Source: Psychroserpens sp041224425 (lineage in GTDB: Bacteria > Bacteroidota > Bacteroidia > Flavobacteriales > Flavobacteriaceae). From it: a stretch of DNA of 64,000 nt. How positions within the stretch are numbered: position 1 is the first letter of the stretch; each line of letters starts with the position of its first letter. The notes below the pieces were generated by a model. That model was not told where the DNA came from and ran no database searches. It saw only the letters and a program-made list of their open reading frames with translations. Below are positions 8,855-17,659 of the stretch, in pieces. The position numbers were made by a program, and so were the translations under genes. Location: NCBI RefSeq assembly GCF_041224425.1, contig NZ_JBGFGL010000068.1, positions 186,001 to 250,000 of the forward strand, given 5' to 3'.

Positions 8855-9604
8855 TTACTCTTCATTTTCAACGACCACCTTTTTATCTTTTCGAATAATT
8901 GGTATCAAGTAGGATAAGTTGTATCCAAATCCGGCACCAAAACGACCACTATCATAAGTCCTATTGTAGCCAGGTATAAAAAGATTTTCAAAACCATCTG
9001 GTTGATCTTCACTTATGATGGCTTTAAGTTGAACGTTGAGTCCGAGAAAGAGGTTGTTAAACAATTCCGCTTTGATTCCTACAATAAGTTCTGCCCAAGT
9101 AGCAGTTAGGCCTTTAACTTCTTGCGATTCATCTGTAGAGAACTGTGTTTGCCAATATTGATTAGTATTATATATGGTATAGTTATTAAGGGTTTGACTA
9201 AACGTGCTAATACCACCTCGCAAACCAAAATAAATCATGTTTTGCATGTCCAACCAATTTTGATAGGCGTTGTAATCTATTCCAACCTTGAAATAACTAC
9301 CTGTTGCAGTTACGCTCAGAAAGTCGGTTTCAATAGTTTTTTCTTCTGTACCTAATTCGCCCGCAAGATAAAGTCTTTTAGAAAACCGATAATCACCATT
9401 AATCTCAAACCCAGTATAATCATCGTCAATAAAGGTTCTCGCTATTTTACTGAGGTCAGCACCAAGTCTTAATCCGTATTTTTGCTTAAATACTAGTGTG
9501 TCTGAAGGTTTTTCAGACTCGTCTGAATTCTGTGCGAAAGACATCACAGAAAAGAGAAGCAGATAACTACTGAATAAAAAGTTTAAAATGTGTTTCTGTT
9601 TCAT
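8855..9604 (-). CDS. DUF6048 family outer-membrane beta-barrel protein
   Basis: A 249-residue exported protein. The first 24 residues are a signal peptide ending in SFAQ, and the rest alternates polar and aromatic residues as a small beta-barrel does (KYGLRLGADLSK, YFKVGIDYNAY, GAGFGYNLSYLIP). I recognise it as DUF6048, found in Bacteroidota; the function is unknown. Its start lies 38 bases inside the upstream DUF6452 gene, so translation of the two is probably coupled. Together with rlmD they form a three-gene overlapping operon. Confidence 0.8.
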   Translation of the reverse strand: MKQKHILNFLFSSYLLLFSVMSFAQNSDESEKPSDTLVFKQKYGLRLGADLSKIARTFIDDDYTGFEINGDYRFSKRLYLAGELGTEEKTIETDFLSVTATGSYFKVGIDYNAYQNWLDMQNMIYFGLRGGISTFSQTLNNYTIYNTNQYWQTQFSTDESQEVKGLTATWAELIVGIKAELFNNLFLGLNVQLKAIISEDQPDGFENLFIPGYNRTYDSGRFGAGFGYNLSYLIPIIRKDKKVVVENEE

Positions 9605-10115
9605 CTTCTACTGATTGATTATCGTTTATTGGTTGTGCCAGTACAATCCAAAGATCACTGTCGCCATTGATAATGATATTAACGTTTCTGAAAACGGTTT
9701 TGTAACCACAGGCTCTAGATACATAAACATTTTCTAGGGCATAGTTGATAGTAATGACATCTTCATTCCCGCTTACAACTCCGTCTTCATCAACTTCATA
9801 ATCTCTTATAAAACTGTAACTTGTTGAGTTTTCATTTGTTTTTAAAGGGAGTTCTATACTACCAGCAGCAGCACTACCAGAGTAAGCATCAAGTGGAGCT
9901 TCGTTTCCGACACCTTGGGCTCTAAAACTCGGCACGTTCACATTGCTCTCTTGATTAGAGATGTCAAAGAATTCGATGATAAGCCTTGGCGTTGTTGGGA
10001 CGTCTTCAGGACAGATATCGTCACGTTCACATGTGCTAACGCTTAAGACTAAAAAAATTAGAATAAGAGATTTAAAAAAGGTCTTAATAGTCAATTCGTC
10101 TGAATTTTTGTTCAC
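9567..10115 (-). CDS. DUF6452 family lipoprotein-like protein
   Basis: A 182-residue exported protein. The start is GTG at 10115, overlapping the rlmD stop as GTGA, a translational-coupling arrangement. A hydrophobic segment (about residues 12-27) is followed by STCERDD, so lipidation at Cys29 is likely. The motif ICPEDVPTTPRLIIEFFD and the ending FKLF are typical of DUF6452. The rest is a beta-rich domain of unknown function. It overlaps both rlmD (4 bases) and DUF6048 (38 bases). Confidence 0.78.
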   Translation of the reverse strand: MNKNSDELTIKTFFKSLILIFLVLSVSTCERDDICPEDVPTTPRLIIEFFDISNQESNVNVPSFRAQGVGNEAPLDAYSGSAAAGSIELPLKTNENSTSYSFIRDYEVDEDGVVSGNEDVITINYALENVYVSRACGYKTVFRNVNIIINGDSDLWIVLAQPINDNQSVEDETETHFKLFIQ

Positions 10116-11527
10116 TTAATTTTTTCTAAAAGTACAACATTTTCCACATGATGCGTTTGAGGAAACATATCTACTGCTTGTGACTTTGTTATTTGATATA
10201 CATCCTTCATTAACGCTATGTCTCTTGCTTGTGTGGCACTATTACAACTCACATAAACGATCCGTTCAGGTGAAATAGCTAAAAGTTGCGCTACAACATC
10301 TTTATGCATTCCATCTCTTGGTGGATCTGTAATGACCACATCTGGTTTTCCATGTTCAGAAATGAAGCGGTCATTAAAAACAGTTTTCATATCACCAACA
10401 TGAAAGTCAACGTTTTCAATTCCATTTAATTGTGCATTTTCCTTAGCAGCTGTAATGGCATCAGGAACGGCTTCAACACCTACAACATGTTTTGACTGTT
10501 TTGAAACGAATTGAGCAATAGTTCCAGTGCCAGTGTATAGGTCATACACCAATTCATCTTTGTTTAAATTGGCAAAGTCTCGGGTAATCTTATACAGTTC
10601 GTAAGCTTGATCAGAGTTGGTTTGATAAAATGACTTGGCATTGATTTTAAATTTCAGCCCTTCCATTTCCTCAAAAATATGATCTGTACCTGTATAGCAA
10701 ATTACTTCTTGGTCATAAATGGTGTCATTTCCCTTCTCATTTATTACGTACTGAAGCGATGTAATCTCAGGAAAGGTTTTTGCAATGTGATCTAGAAGAA
10801 GCTCTCTTTTTTCTTTTTCTTCTCTATAAAATTGAATCACAACCATGATTTGTCCGGTAGAAGCAGTTCTGATCATCATGGTTCGCAAGAATCCCGTTTG
10901 CTGTCTTGTATTAAAGAATTCAAGTTCGTTTTCTACAGCAAATTTTTTAACCTCGTTGCGAATAGCGTTGGAAGGGTCTTCTTGAAGCCAACATTTGTTG
11001 ATATCTAAAATCTTATCCCACATTCCTGGAATATGAAAACCAAGTGCATTCCTGTCTTTTAAAGTAGTATCTGAAGCAATTTCTTCTTGGGTCAACCATC
11101 TTGAATCACTAAATGAAAACTCCATTTTGTTTCTATAGAAGTATTGCTTGTTAGATCCTAAGATTGGTGTGACTTCCGGAAGTTCTAAATGTCCAATACG
11201 CTTTAAATTGTTAACGACCTCCTTTTCTTTAAACTCCAATTGATGCTTATAATCTAAATGTTGCCATTTACAACCACCACAAACACCAAAGTGTTCACAT
11301 TTTGGCTCTGTTCGTTTTTCCGAAAGCGTATGGAACTTAATGGCCTTACCTTCAAAGTAGGCTTTACGTTTTTTGAAGGTTTGTACATCTACTAAATCTC
11401 CAGGAACAGCATTGGAAATAAATATCACGCGACCATCAGGAGCTTTAGCCACAGCTTTTCCCTTAGCACCAGCATCAATTACTTCAATGCTTTCAAAAAT
11501 TTGCTTTTTGTTTTTTCGTCTCGGCAT
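10112..11527 (-). CDS. rlmD: 23S rRNA (uracil-C5)-methyltransferase RlmD
   Basis: A 471-residue enzyme that methylates a uracil at C5 in 23S rRNA (U1939 in E. coli; the paralog RlmCD type could have more targets). The N-terminal TRAM domain (about residues 10-65) binds RNA. Cysteines 77, 83, 86 and 179 form the four-cysteine site for a 4Fe-4S cluster. The SAM region has DLYTGTGTIAQF, then TDPPRDGMH, and the catalytic cysteine is in VYVSCNSATQARD. It is the first gene of the overlapping trio with DUF6452 and DUF6048. Confidence 0.93.
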   Translation of the reverse strand: MPRRKNKKQIFESIEVIDAGAKGKAVAKAPDGRVIFISNAVPGDLVDVQTFKKRKAYFEGKAIKFHTLSEKRTEPKCEHFGVCGGCKWQHLDYKHQLEFKEKEVVNNLKRIGHLELPEVTPILGSNKQYFYRNKMEFSFSDSRWLTQEEIASDTTLKDRNALGFHIPGMWDKILDINKCWLQEDPSNAIRNEVKKFAVENELEFFNTRQQTGFLRTMMIRTASTGQIMVVIQFYREEKEKRELLLDHIAKTFPEITSLQYVINEKGNDTIYDQEVICYTGTDHIFEEMEGLKFKINAKSFYQTNSDQAYELYKITRDFANLNKDELVYDLYTGTGTIAQFVSKQSKHVVGVEAVPDAITAAKENAQLNGIENVDFHVGDMKTVFNDRFISEHGKPDVVITDPPRDGMHKDVVAQLLAISPERIVYVSCNSATQARDIALMKDVYQITKSQAVDMFPQTHHVENVVLLEKIK

Positions 11528-11676
11528 GCGACAAAAATAATAATCACTTCAAGAAATTAAGTCTTTTGACAATAATATCTTTCAATAATTTATTAGGAAG
11601 GCTTTTTTTGGCTATAAATGTTTAAAACACAAACAATAGTTTTAAGAAGAAATAGATATTTATTATTTTGCAAGCT

Positions 11677-11776
11677 CTAGGGATGATTTCTCTCCCACGC
11701 TGCTTTTTCGTGACTCTTCGAAAGAATAAAGGTACAGTAGGAATGGTTATTTTATTAATTAAAAAACAAATTTAAA
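11677..11776 (+). promoter_or_regulatory. Possible structured leader upstream of ornithine aminotransferase
   Basis: The 100 bases before the start codon hold three short potential hairpins: GGGA (11680-11683) with TCCC (11693-11696), CACG (11696-11699) with CGTG (11709-11712), and CTT-CGA-AAG (11716-11724). The segment is richer in G and C than the surrounding spacer. This could be a regulatory leader, but no known riboswitch is recognisable. Confidence 0.25.
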
Positions 11777-13057
11777 ATGGCTGTTTTAGACCACATTTCA
11801 TCGCAGGAAGCGATGGCTTTAGAAAACAAGTATGGCGCGCAAAATTACCATCCGTTACCCGTTGTGTTGAGTAAAGGTGAAGGTGTTTTTGTTTGGGATG
11901 TTGAAGGTAAAAAGTATTATGATTTTTTATCGGCATATTCTTCTTTAAATCAAGGACACTGTCACCCAAAGATTGTCAATGCAATGGTTGAGCAAGCGCA
12001 ACGATTAACATTGACCTCACGTGCATTTTACAATGATATGTTGGGGAAATATGAAAAGTATGCTACGGAATACTTTAAGTTTGATAAGATGTTACCTATG
12101 AACTCAGGTGCTGAAGCTGTTGAAACAGCTTTAAAGCTTTGTCGTAAGTGGGCTTACGAGGTCAAAGGGATCGATTTGAACAAGGCTGAAATCATCGTTT
12201 GTAAGAACAATTTCCATGGAAGAACCACAACGATCATTTCGTTTTCCAACGACCCTATCGCTAGAAAAAACTTTGGACCTTACACTGATGGTTTTGTAAA
12301 AGTTGAATATGATAATTTAAAAGCTTTAGAAGAAGTATTGGATTCAAATCCGAATATTGCCGGATTTCTAGTGGAGCCTATTCAAGGAGAAGCAGGTGTT
12401 TATGTGCCAAGCGACAATTATTTGAAAGAAGCGAAAGCATTGTGCGAAAAGTACAATGTATTGTTTATAGCTGATGAAGTGCAAACAGGAATTGCAAGAA
12501 CAGGACGTTTATTGGCAAGTTGTGGAAACTGTAGTTGTCCCAATAAGGATTGTTCAGGAACACCAGAAGTAAAACCAGACGTTTTAATTTTAGGAAAAGC
12601 CCTTAGTGGTGGTTTGTATCCTGTGTCTGCTGTTCTTGCCAATAACGAAATTATGAATGTTATTCAGCCAGGAAATCATGGCAGTACGTTTGGAGGAAAT
12701 CCGATTGCTGCTGCTGTTGCCATTGCCGCTCTTGAAGTCGTGAAAGAAGAAAACCTAGCTGATAATGCTTATGAATTGGGTGAATTATTCCGAAGTGAAA
12801 TGAATCGTTATATCGAACATAGTTCTATTGTGAAATTGGTACGTGGTAAAGGTTTATTGAATGCCATTGTAATCAATGATGATGAAGATAGTGACACTGC
12901 TTGGAACATTTGTTTGGCATTAAGGGATAATGGACTCTTAGCAAAGCCAACCCATGGTAACATCATTCGATTTGCACCACCATTAGTGATGAATAAAGAA
13001 CAATTATTGGATTGCGTGAGTATTATCACAAAAACCTTGAAACAATTCGAAGATTAA
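11777..13057 (+). CDS. rocD: Ornithine aminotransferase with cysteine-rich insertion
   Basis: A 426-residue PLP enzyme that converts ornithine and 2-oxoglutarate to glutamate semialdehyde and glutamate. Family features are NSGAEAVETALKLCRKW, FHGRTTTIISFSND, the cofactor-contacting DEVQTGIARTGR, and the PLP lysine K274 in LGKALSGG. Unusually, residues 249-259 contain CGNCSCPNKDC, four closely spaced cysteines in the short loop before the PLP lysine, where the enzymes I know best have a simple histidine/asparagine-containing turn. This makes a metal or Fe-S site possible. The gene stands alone; a strong terminator follows it. Confidence 0.93.
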   Translation: MAVLDHISSQEAMALENKYGAQNYHPLPVVLSKGEGVFVWDVEGKKYYDFLSAYSSLNQGHCHPKIVNAMVEQAQRLTLTSRAFYNDMLGKYEKYATEYFKFDKMLPMNSGAEAVETALKLCRKWAYEVKGIDLNKAEIIVCKNNFHGRTTTIISFSNDPIARKNFGPYTDGFVKVEYDNLKALEEVLDSNPNIAGFLVEPIQGEAGVYVPSDNYLKEAKALCEKYNVLFIADEVQTGIARTGRLLASCGNCSCPNKDCSGTPEVKPDVLILGKALSGGLYPVSAVLANNEIMNVIQPGNHGSTFGGNPIAAAVAIAALEVVKEENLADNAYELGELFRSEMNRYIEHSSIVKLVRGKGLLNAIVINDDEDSDTAWNICLALRDNGLLAKPTHGNIIRFAPPLVMNKEQLLDCVSIITKTLKQFED

Positions 13058-13073
13058 AATAACGTATTAAAAT

Positions 13074-13108
13074 AAAAAAGCGACCAATCAAAGAAAGGTC
13101 GCTTTTTT
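13074..13108. terminator. Bidirectional terminator between rocD and CCC-motif gene
   Basis: A perfect 12-bp stem, AAAAAAGCGACC (13074-13085) and its complement (13097-13108), with an 11-base loop. The A and T runs make it work for both convergent genes. Confidence 0.88.
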
Positions 13109-13122
13109 TATATAGAGAGGTG

Positions 13123-13464
13123 TTACCCTGCATTTTGCATTTGATCCATGGTTTGCTGTACTTGCTCCATGTAAGCATCCCATCCTCCTAGAGAATAGAT
13201 GTTGTACATTGACCATAAGAATGAAAGAGCAGCAAGCGCTAATCCAATATAGGCTATAATTTTAGCGGTATTCAACTGACTGTAATTTGAGTAAGCGGTT
13301 GGGTCTTCAGCATATAGTTTCGTGTCTTTTTTTACGAGATAAAGAGCGATCCCTGAAAAAATAAATCCGCCAATACCCATACTGCAACAACAGGCAATAA
13401 ATGAAATGATTCCTAAGACTAAAGCAGTAGTTGCATTTGGTAATTTTTGTTGTACTTGATCCAT
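13123..13464 (-). CDS. CCC-motif membrane protein
   Basis: A 113-residue membrane protein. The first hydrophobic segment contains three adjacent cysteines (FIACCCSMGIGG, about residues 22-33), which define the small Bacteroidota family named for its CCC motif and related to DUF4190. A second membrane segment runs at about residues 70-90. The ends are soluble, with a methionine/glutamine-rich tail. The function is unknown. It follows the DUF2752 gene by 11 bases and the two are probably cotranscribed. Confidence 0.82.
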   Translation of the reverse strand: MDQVQQKLPNATTALVLGIISFIACCCSMGIGGFIFSGIALYLVKKDTKLYAEDPTAYSNYSQLNTAKIIAYIGLALAALSFLWSMYNIYSLGGWDAYMEQVQQTMDQMQNAG

Positions 13465-13475
13465 AGATTTTAAAG

Positions 13476-13766
13476 TTAGTGGTTAATAAAAGTTTTAAGT
13501 ATGAAATTTCCTAGAATAATAGCAACATTGATTATTGCTAACGGTATAATAATTTTTTGGGCAAACTTATAATTCTTGAAAAAATTCAATCCAATAAATC
13601 CAAACATAAGCATAAGCGTATAAATGGCAGGATACATATGAAATGCAGCAATAAATTCACCTTGAAAAATTAAAGATACCGAACGTTGCAAACCACAACC
13701 CATACACTCAAAACCGAGTAGTTTCTTGTTCAGGCATGGTAACATATATTCTTCAGGAAATGACAT
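13476..13766 (-). CDS. DUF2752 domain membrane protein
   Basis: A 96-residue membrane protein. It has the DUF2752 signature, CLNKKLLGFECMGCGLQRS (about residues 11-29), with its C-x2-C metal-binding-like pair just before the first membrane segment, and about two further hydrophobic segments. The function is unknown. It is upstream of the CCC-motif gene, and pairing of these two families is something I recall from other Bacteroidota. Confidence 0.82.
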   Translation of the reverse strand: MSFPEEYMLPCLNKKLLGFECMGCGLQRSVSLIFQGEFIAAFHMYPAIYTLMLMFGFIGLNFFKNYKFAQKIIIPLAIINVAIILGNFILKTFINH

Positions 13767-13823
13767 GGTTTAACATGATTTTACCCGTTAAAGGTATCAA
13801 AAAGAAACAAAAGCAAAGTGAAT

Positions 13824-15626
13824 TTACTTATTTTTTACCACTAATTTTTTCGAAATAGAATTACCGTTTTCAGTTGAAATAACCGTTACGTAAATACCAT
13901 CACTTAAGGATTTTGTTGAGAAGTGATAGATTTCTTGATTATCAAGTCCTATTTTATGGAACACTTGTTTTCCGGAAGTATCATACAATGTCACACTTCT
14001 TACGTCAAGAAGGTTCGGGTTTTTAACGGTTAGTTGCTCTTTTGAATTATCTTGGAAAACTAAGAAGTCATTTATTGAAATCTCTTCTGTAGTCAAAGTA
14101 TCCTCATTAGTAAAGGTGATTTCGTATCGTTCAGAAAAAGCACCGCTTTCAAGATTGAAATTAGAATCTTGATATCTTAAGTCTGTATAAGTATTATTGA
14201 CTTTATCGTGCAAATAAATTGGTTGGTCATCTGCAAAATTTTGAATATCGTGTATTCTTACTCTTAAACTCATTTGTTCATCTAAGTTTATAACCAAAGG
14301 AATCCTCAGATCCGTGTTGAAATCAAATGCCTGAATCACATAAGGAACATTGTCTAAAACCCAATATGCATCAGAAGCTGGACCTTCTGGACTACGACCT
14401 TCCAATCCGTAATCAAATCCATCAGTTGCAGTACTGTGGAAATTCATCAAGAGCTCTCTTGTGTAAAGATCGTTAAAGTCGACATAAATTCTAAAACGCT
14501 TGTAGTCGTCAGGAATAGAATTGCTGTATTCATCATCAGAAGTATTTGAGTCGGCTTCAGAGGTTCTAAAAAATTCGCTATCCGTATCAGCTTCTTTGTA
14601 AAATTCACGCATGGCATTAGTCGTTCTTACAGTTCCATTGGTAGTTCCAGAAACCATAAATCCTTGTCCGATAGGAATATAACGTCTAACTTGTTTGGTT
14701 GTCGGACTTATAGTGCCAGGTAAAGCAGTTGGTGTGCCATCTTGAAGATATGTCAAGAAGGTGGCTTTTGTAAACGATTCTACTGTTCCAGCAGCATTGA
14801 TAGTGTAAGTAGCATAACCACCAACATAATCGGCTATATAATGTGAACTAGCTCCAGGTTGTTGCTCCCAGAAATAAAGTGTCCCATTAATGTTACTTGA
14901 GTTTTGTGTATCATGAATAAAGTCCGCTGCATCTAGAGCAGAAGGGTACGGATTTCCAACCAAAGTCCATTGATCAACGCCACCAACTGGAGCAGCAACT
15001 GTATTGGTAATCGTTCCGTTATTAGGTTTGCCTCTAAAATCATATTGTTGACTTCCAAAAACTCCAGTACCAACACCTTTCATGGTAAAACCTAATCCAG
15101 GGTTTATATTTCCTGATTCTCCATTGTAAACCCATTCACTATACTCATCACTAGCAATAAAGGTAAATAACCATCTATTGGAAATGGTCAATGGTCCTGT
15201 AGAACTATTATAACCAGCTGTAAAAGCTACATCTGTACTTGATATTAAGCCAGTAGTTTCATCAATTAGATTAACTGTAAAATCATCATTTCCGTTAGAT
15301 GCAGAACCAGCACCAATTGGAGAGCACCAATAATTATAGGCATATTGATTAACAGTTCCTTCTTGAAACACACTTAATTCACCGAAGCCACTATTTCCAG
15401 TTGTGCCTGTTCCTTGAAGTAATTGGGCATCATTTCTTAGGTAGATATTTCCAGAGTTCTGGATATTGACATCGTCGGTGACAAATAAAGGTGCCACATT
15501 TGGATCACTGGTAAAACCTGTTCCATCGACAAAAACAAAGCTACCATTACTAACAAATAAGTCAGATTGAGCATTTGTAAAGTTGAAGAAGGCAATTAAT
15601 GAAAATAAAGGTAAGAGATGTTTCAT
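13824..15626 (-). CDS. T9SS type A sorting-domain surface protein
   Basis: A 600-residue secreted protein. A signal peptide (residues 1-19, ending TNAQ) leads to a long beta-rich body with no catalytic motif that I recognise. The last ~75 residues are a type A sorting domain (VTLYDTSGKQVFHK, then SLSDGIYVTVIST and KKLVVKNK), which directs the protein through the type IX secretion system and to the cell surface. PorQ, part of that system, is encoded at 53.8 kb. The function of the passenger region is unknown; adhesion is only a guess. Confidence 0.88.
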   Translation of the reverse strand: MKHLLPLFSLIAFFNFTNAQSDLFVSNGSFVFVDGTGFTSDPNVAPLFVTDDVNIQNSGNIYLRNDAQLLQGTGTTGNSGFGELSVFQEGTVNQYAYNYWCSPIGAGSASNGNDDFTVNLIDETTGLISSTDVAFTAGYNSSTGPLTISNRWLFTFIASDEYSEWVYNGESGNINPGLGFTMKGVGTGVFGSQQYDFRGKPNNGTITNTVAAPVGGVDQWTLVGNPYPSALDAADFIHDTQNSSNINGTLYFWEQQPGASSHYIADYVGGYATYTINAAGTVESFTKATFLTYLQDGTPTALPGTISPTTKQVRRYIPIGQGFMVSGTTNGTVRTTNAMREFYKEADTDSEFFRTSEADSNTSDDEYSNSIPDDYKRFRIYVDFNDLYTRELLMNFHSTATDGFDYGLEGRSPEGPASDAYWVLDNVPYVIQAFDFNTDLRIPLVINLDEQMSLRVRIHDIQNFADDQPIYLHDKVNNTYTDLRYQDSNFNLESGAFSERYEITFTNEDTLTTEEISINDFLVFQDNSKEQLTVKNPNLLDVRSVTLYDTSGKQVFHKIGLDNQEIYHFSTKSLSDGIYVTVISTENGNSISKKLVVKNK

Positions 15627-15847
15627 AACAACGGATTTCTGCTAAGGTATTGATTATTATAGTCTTTAATTGAAATTCATAAATTTTTTATCAACTAAAT
15701 TATAACCATAAATAATTTATTGGTTTATGTACAATAGCCTTTAGATGTTGTGGGAAAACAGTTGTAAATTAAAAAATAAGCACTTGAATATATGATTTAA
15801 AAGTGTAATTTCGATAAGTCGTATTATTTTACCGTTAAACTTATACT

Positions 15848-16045
15848 ATGTCAAAGAAAATCAATTATTTATTAATTCTAATTGGTGCCATTGTAGCGAT
15901 TTACGCTCAGGCTGGTGAAGATCAAAACCAAATTATTCTTATTGCTGGAATAGTGGTCTTAATGATGGGAATTTATAGAATTTCCAAAAACATACCAAGC
16001 AAGCACAATCAGGAGGATGATCACGATAATTTGCCAGATTCATGA
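15848..16045 (+). CDS. Small two-segment membrane protein
   Basis: A 65-residue hypothetical protein with two hydrophobic segments (about residues 7-20 and 28-42) and an acidic, charged tail (HNQEDDHDNLPDS). The last four bases ATGA are shared with the start of the Smr gene, which supports that it is translated. No function is known. Confidence 0.65.
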   Translation: MSKKINYLLILIGAIVAIYAQAGEDQNQIILIAGIVVLMMGIYRISKNIPSKHNQEDDHDNLPDS

Positions 16046-16593
16046 AATTTAAAAAAGGAGATAAGGTTTCGGTTTTAGATGAGGATATTTCCGGAACTGT
16101 AGTTGATGTGGAAGCTGATACAATAGCTGTGGAGTCTTCGGATGGTTTTGTTTTACAGTTCCGTTCTAACGAATTAGTCAAAGAAAGTAGGTTGTCTTCT
16201 GAACAGCTTAACATAAGAAAGATCAAAGACGTTATACAAGAAAAGGAACAGTCAAGAAAAAAACCTGTCAATAATAGAAAAACCAAAGATCGTTCGAAAC
16301 CTGCAATGGAAGTTGACTTACATATCCATAAGCTCACAGACCATGAGCATCGTATGACGAGTCATGATAAATTGACCTTACAAGTTGATACGGCAAAACG
16401 TCAATTAGAGTTCGCAATGCGTAAACATATTCAGAAAATCGTCTTTATACACGGCGTTGGTGAAGGTGTGCTAAAAATGGAACTGGAAACCCTTTTTAGA
16501 CGCTATGATAATGTAAAATTTTATGATGCCGATCTTCAAAAGTACGGATTTGGAGCAACGGAAGTATATATTTATCAAAATGTGAGGCCTTAA
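16042..16593 (+). CDS. Smr/MutS2 C-terminal domain protein
   Basis: A 183-residue soluble protein. An N-terminal beta-barrel-like part (about residues 1-50, KGDKVSVLDEDISGTVVDVEAD) leads to a basic linker and then an Smr domain: MEVDLHIHKL for the LDLHG-like motif, and FIHGVGEGVLKMEL for the GxGxG-like motif. Smr domains are nucleic-acid endonuclease-like domains, in MutS2 or free-standing. The N-terminal part fits the DUF2027 group found in Bacteroidota. It is coupled to the small membrane gene upstream and shares its stop bases with the convergent TSP3 lipoprotein. Confidence 0.85.
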   Translation: MKFKKGDKVSVLDEDISGTVVDVEADTIAVESSDGFVLQFRSNELVKESRLSSEQLNIRKIKDVIQEKEQSRKKPVNNRKTKDRSKPAMEVDLHIHKLTDHEHRMTSHDKLTLQVDTAKRQLEFAMRKHIQKIVFIHGVGEGVLKMELETLFRRYDNVKFYDADLQKYGFGATEVYIYQNVRP

Positions 16594-17528
16594 TTAAAGA
16601 CCGCATTTCCTGGTCGCGTAGTTGATAGTAAACTTTGATTGTTGCTGCTAGGCGCTAAAGTTCCGAAGTCTAAATTCTGTTGCGTAATTGATGGTAATAA
16701 AATATTGGTTAAAAGTGCTTTAACCACATAATCTTGTTGAATCACATGGTTTCTAAATGCTGTAGCTGGAACCGTAATTGTAACATTTGGATTCAAATAA
16801 TCGGCAACTAATGAATTGATTTCAGTAAAATCATTGGTTGGATTGTTGTCTGCATTGATATTTTCTTCATCTCTTGTGAGAACACCATCACCATCATCAT
16901 CTGTATCTAAATAATCAGGAATGGTATCACCATCAGAATCCATTGGGTTTGTAAGCGGATTATCATCACCATCCAAGTTATCTGTATCTAATTCATTAAT
17001 GGTTAAGACGTTGTCGCCATCATCATCGACATCTAAATAGTTAGGAATTCCATCATTATCTGTGTCATCATCCTCCAAATCACCGTTTTGATTGATGTCT
17101 TCATCTTCTCTTTGGATACCATCTTCGTCATCTTCAACAAGTTCGGTAAATATGGTAACTTGACCAGAAATACTGGTTTCGTCTTTGTCTATCTGAAGGT
17201 TAGCAGGTGGAATGTCATTGCAGAAAAAATTTGCCATTGGTGTTCTGCCGTAAGACCTGTAGTTGAATTTATTGGTTCCTCCTAACGAAAATGATTCCTC
17301 GTAGGTATTGGTGTCGTCTACATCAAGAATATCTTCAAGGGTTAATGATGGAATTTGTATCGATAAGGTTTCATTGGTGCTTTCATTGATTTTATAAAAA
17401 ACCAAACTATTATTACCACATTGGGAAAAGGTATCTCCAAAATCGAGAGTGACTTCAAAAATATCACCATCATCACAAGTTGTAAACAATAAGCCTAAGC
17501 AGAAGAGAGATATTAATTTTCGCATCAT
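16590..17528 (-). CDS. Lipoprotein with TSP3-type calcium-binding repeats
   Basis: A 312-residue exported lipoprotein. Residues 1-18 are a signal with the lipobox ending LFTTC. The central part (about residues 140-240) has aspartate-rich repeats of the form DxDxDGxxNYxDxDDDGD, the thrombospondin type 3/dockerin-like calcium-binding pattern, linked by acidic stretches. It ends in a predicted beta-structured region. The exact function is unknown; calcium-stabilised surface structure is the likely role. Two adjacent ATGs (17528, 17525) start it. Its stop shares TTAA with the Smr gene. Confidence 0.8.
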   Translation of the reverse strand: MMRKLISLFCLGLLFTTCDDGDIFEVTLDFGDTFSQCGNNSLVFYKINESTNETLSIQIPSLTLEDILDVDDTNTYEESFSLGGTNKFNYRSYGRTPMANFFCNDIPPANLQIDKDETSISGQVTIFTELVEDDEDGIQREDEDINQNGDLEDDDTDNDGIPNYLDVDDDGDNVLTINELDTDNLDGDDNPLTNPMDSDGDTIPDYLDTDDDGDGVLTRDEENINADNNPTNDFTEINSLVADYLNPNVTITVPATAFRNHVIQQDYVVKALLTNILLPSITQQNLDFGTLAPSSNNQSLLSTTRPGNAVFN

Positions 17529-17633
17529 TGAAATCTATAAAAAACAAAAATAGAGATTTGAAATTTTTAAACTATAGGATTAACAAAATATTTTGAGCAT
17601 AATTGAGGTGTTTTTTTTACCAGCTTATTGTTG

Positions 17634-17641
17634 CATCTTTG
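17634..17641 (+). promoter_or_regulatory. Possible -7 element for cysteine desulfurase
   Basis: CATCTTTG differs in one base from TANNTTTG and lies 18 bases before the start at 17660. A transcript from here would not include the longer frame upstream. Confidence 0.3.
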
Positions 17642-17659
17642 CACTTGAGATTGTATTCC

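Noticed and set aside
16860..17110. Tandem ATC-rich DNA repeats
   Set aside because: They encode the aspartate-rich TSP3-type repeats of the lipoprotein and are not an independent repeat element.
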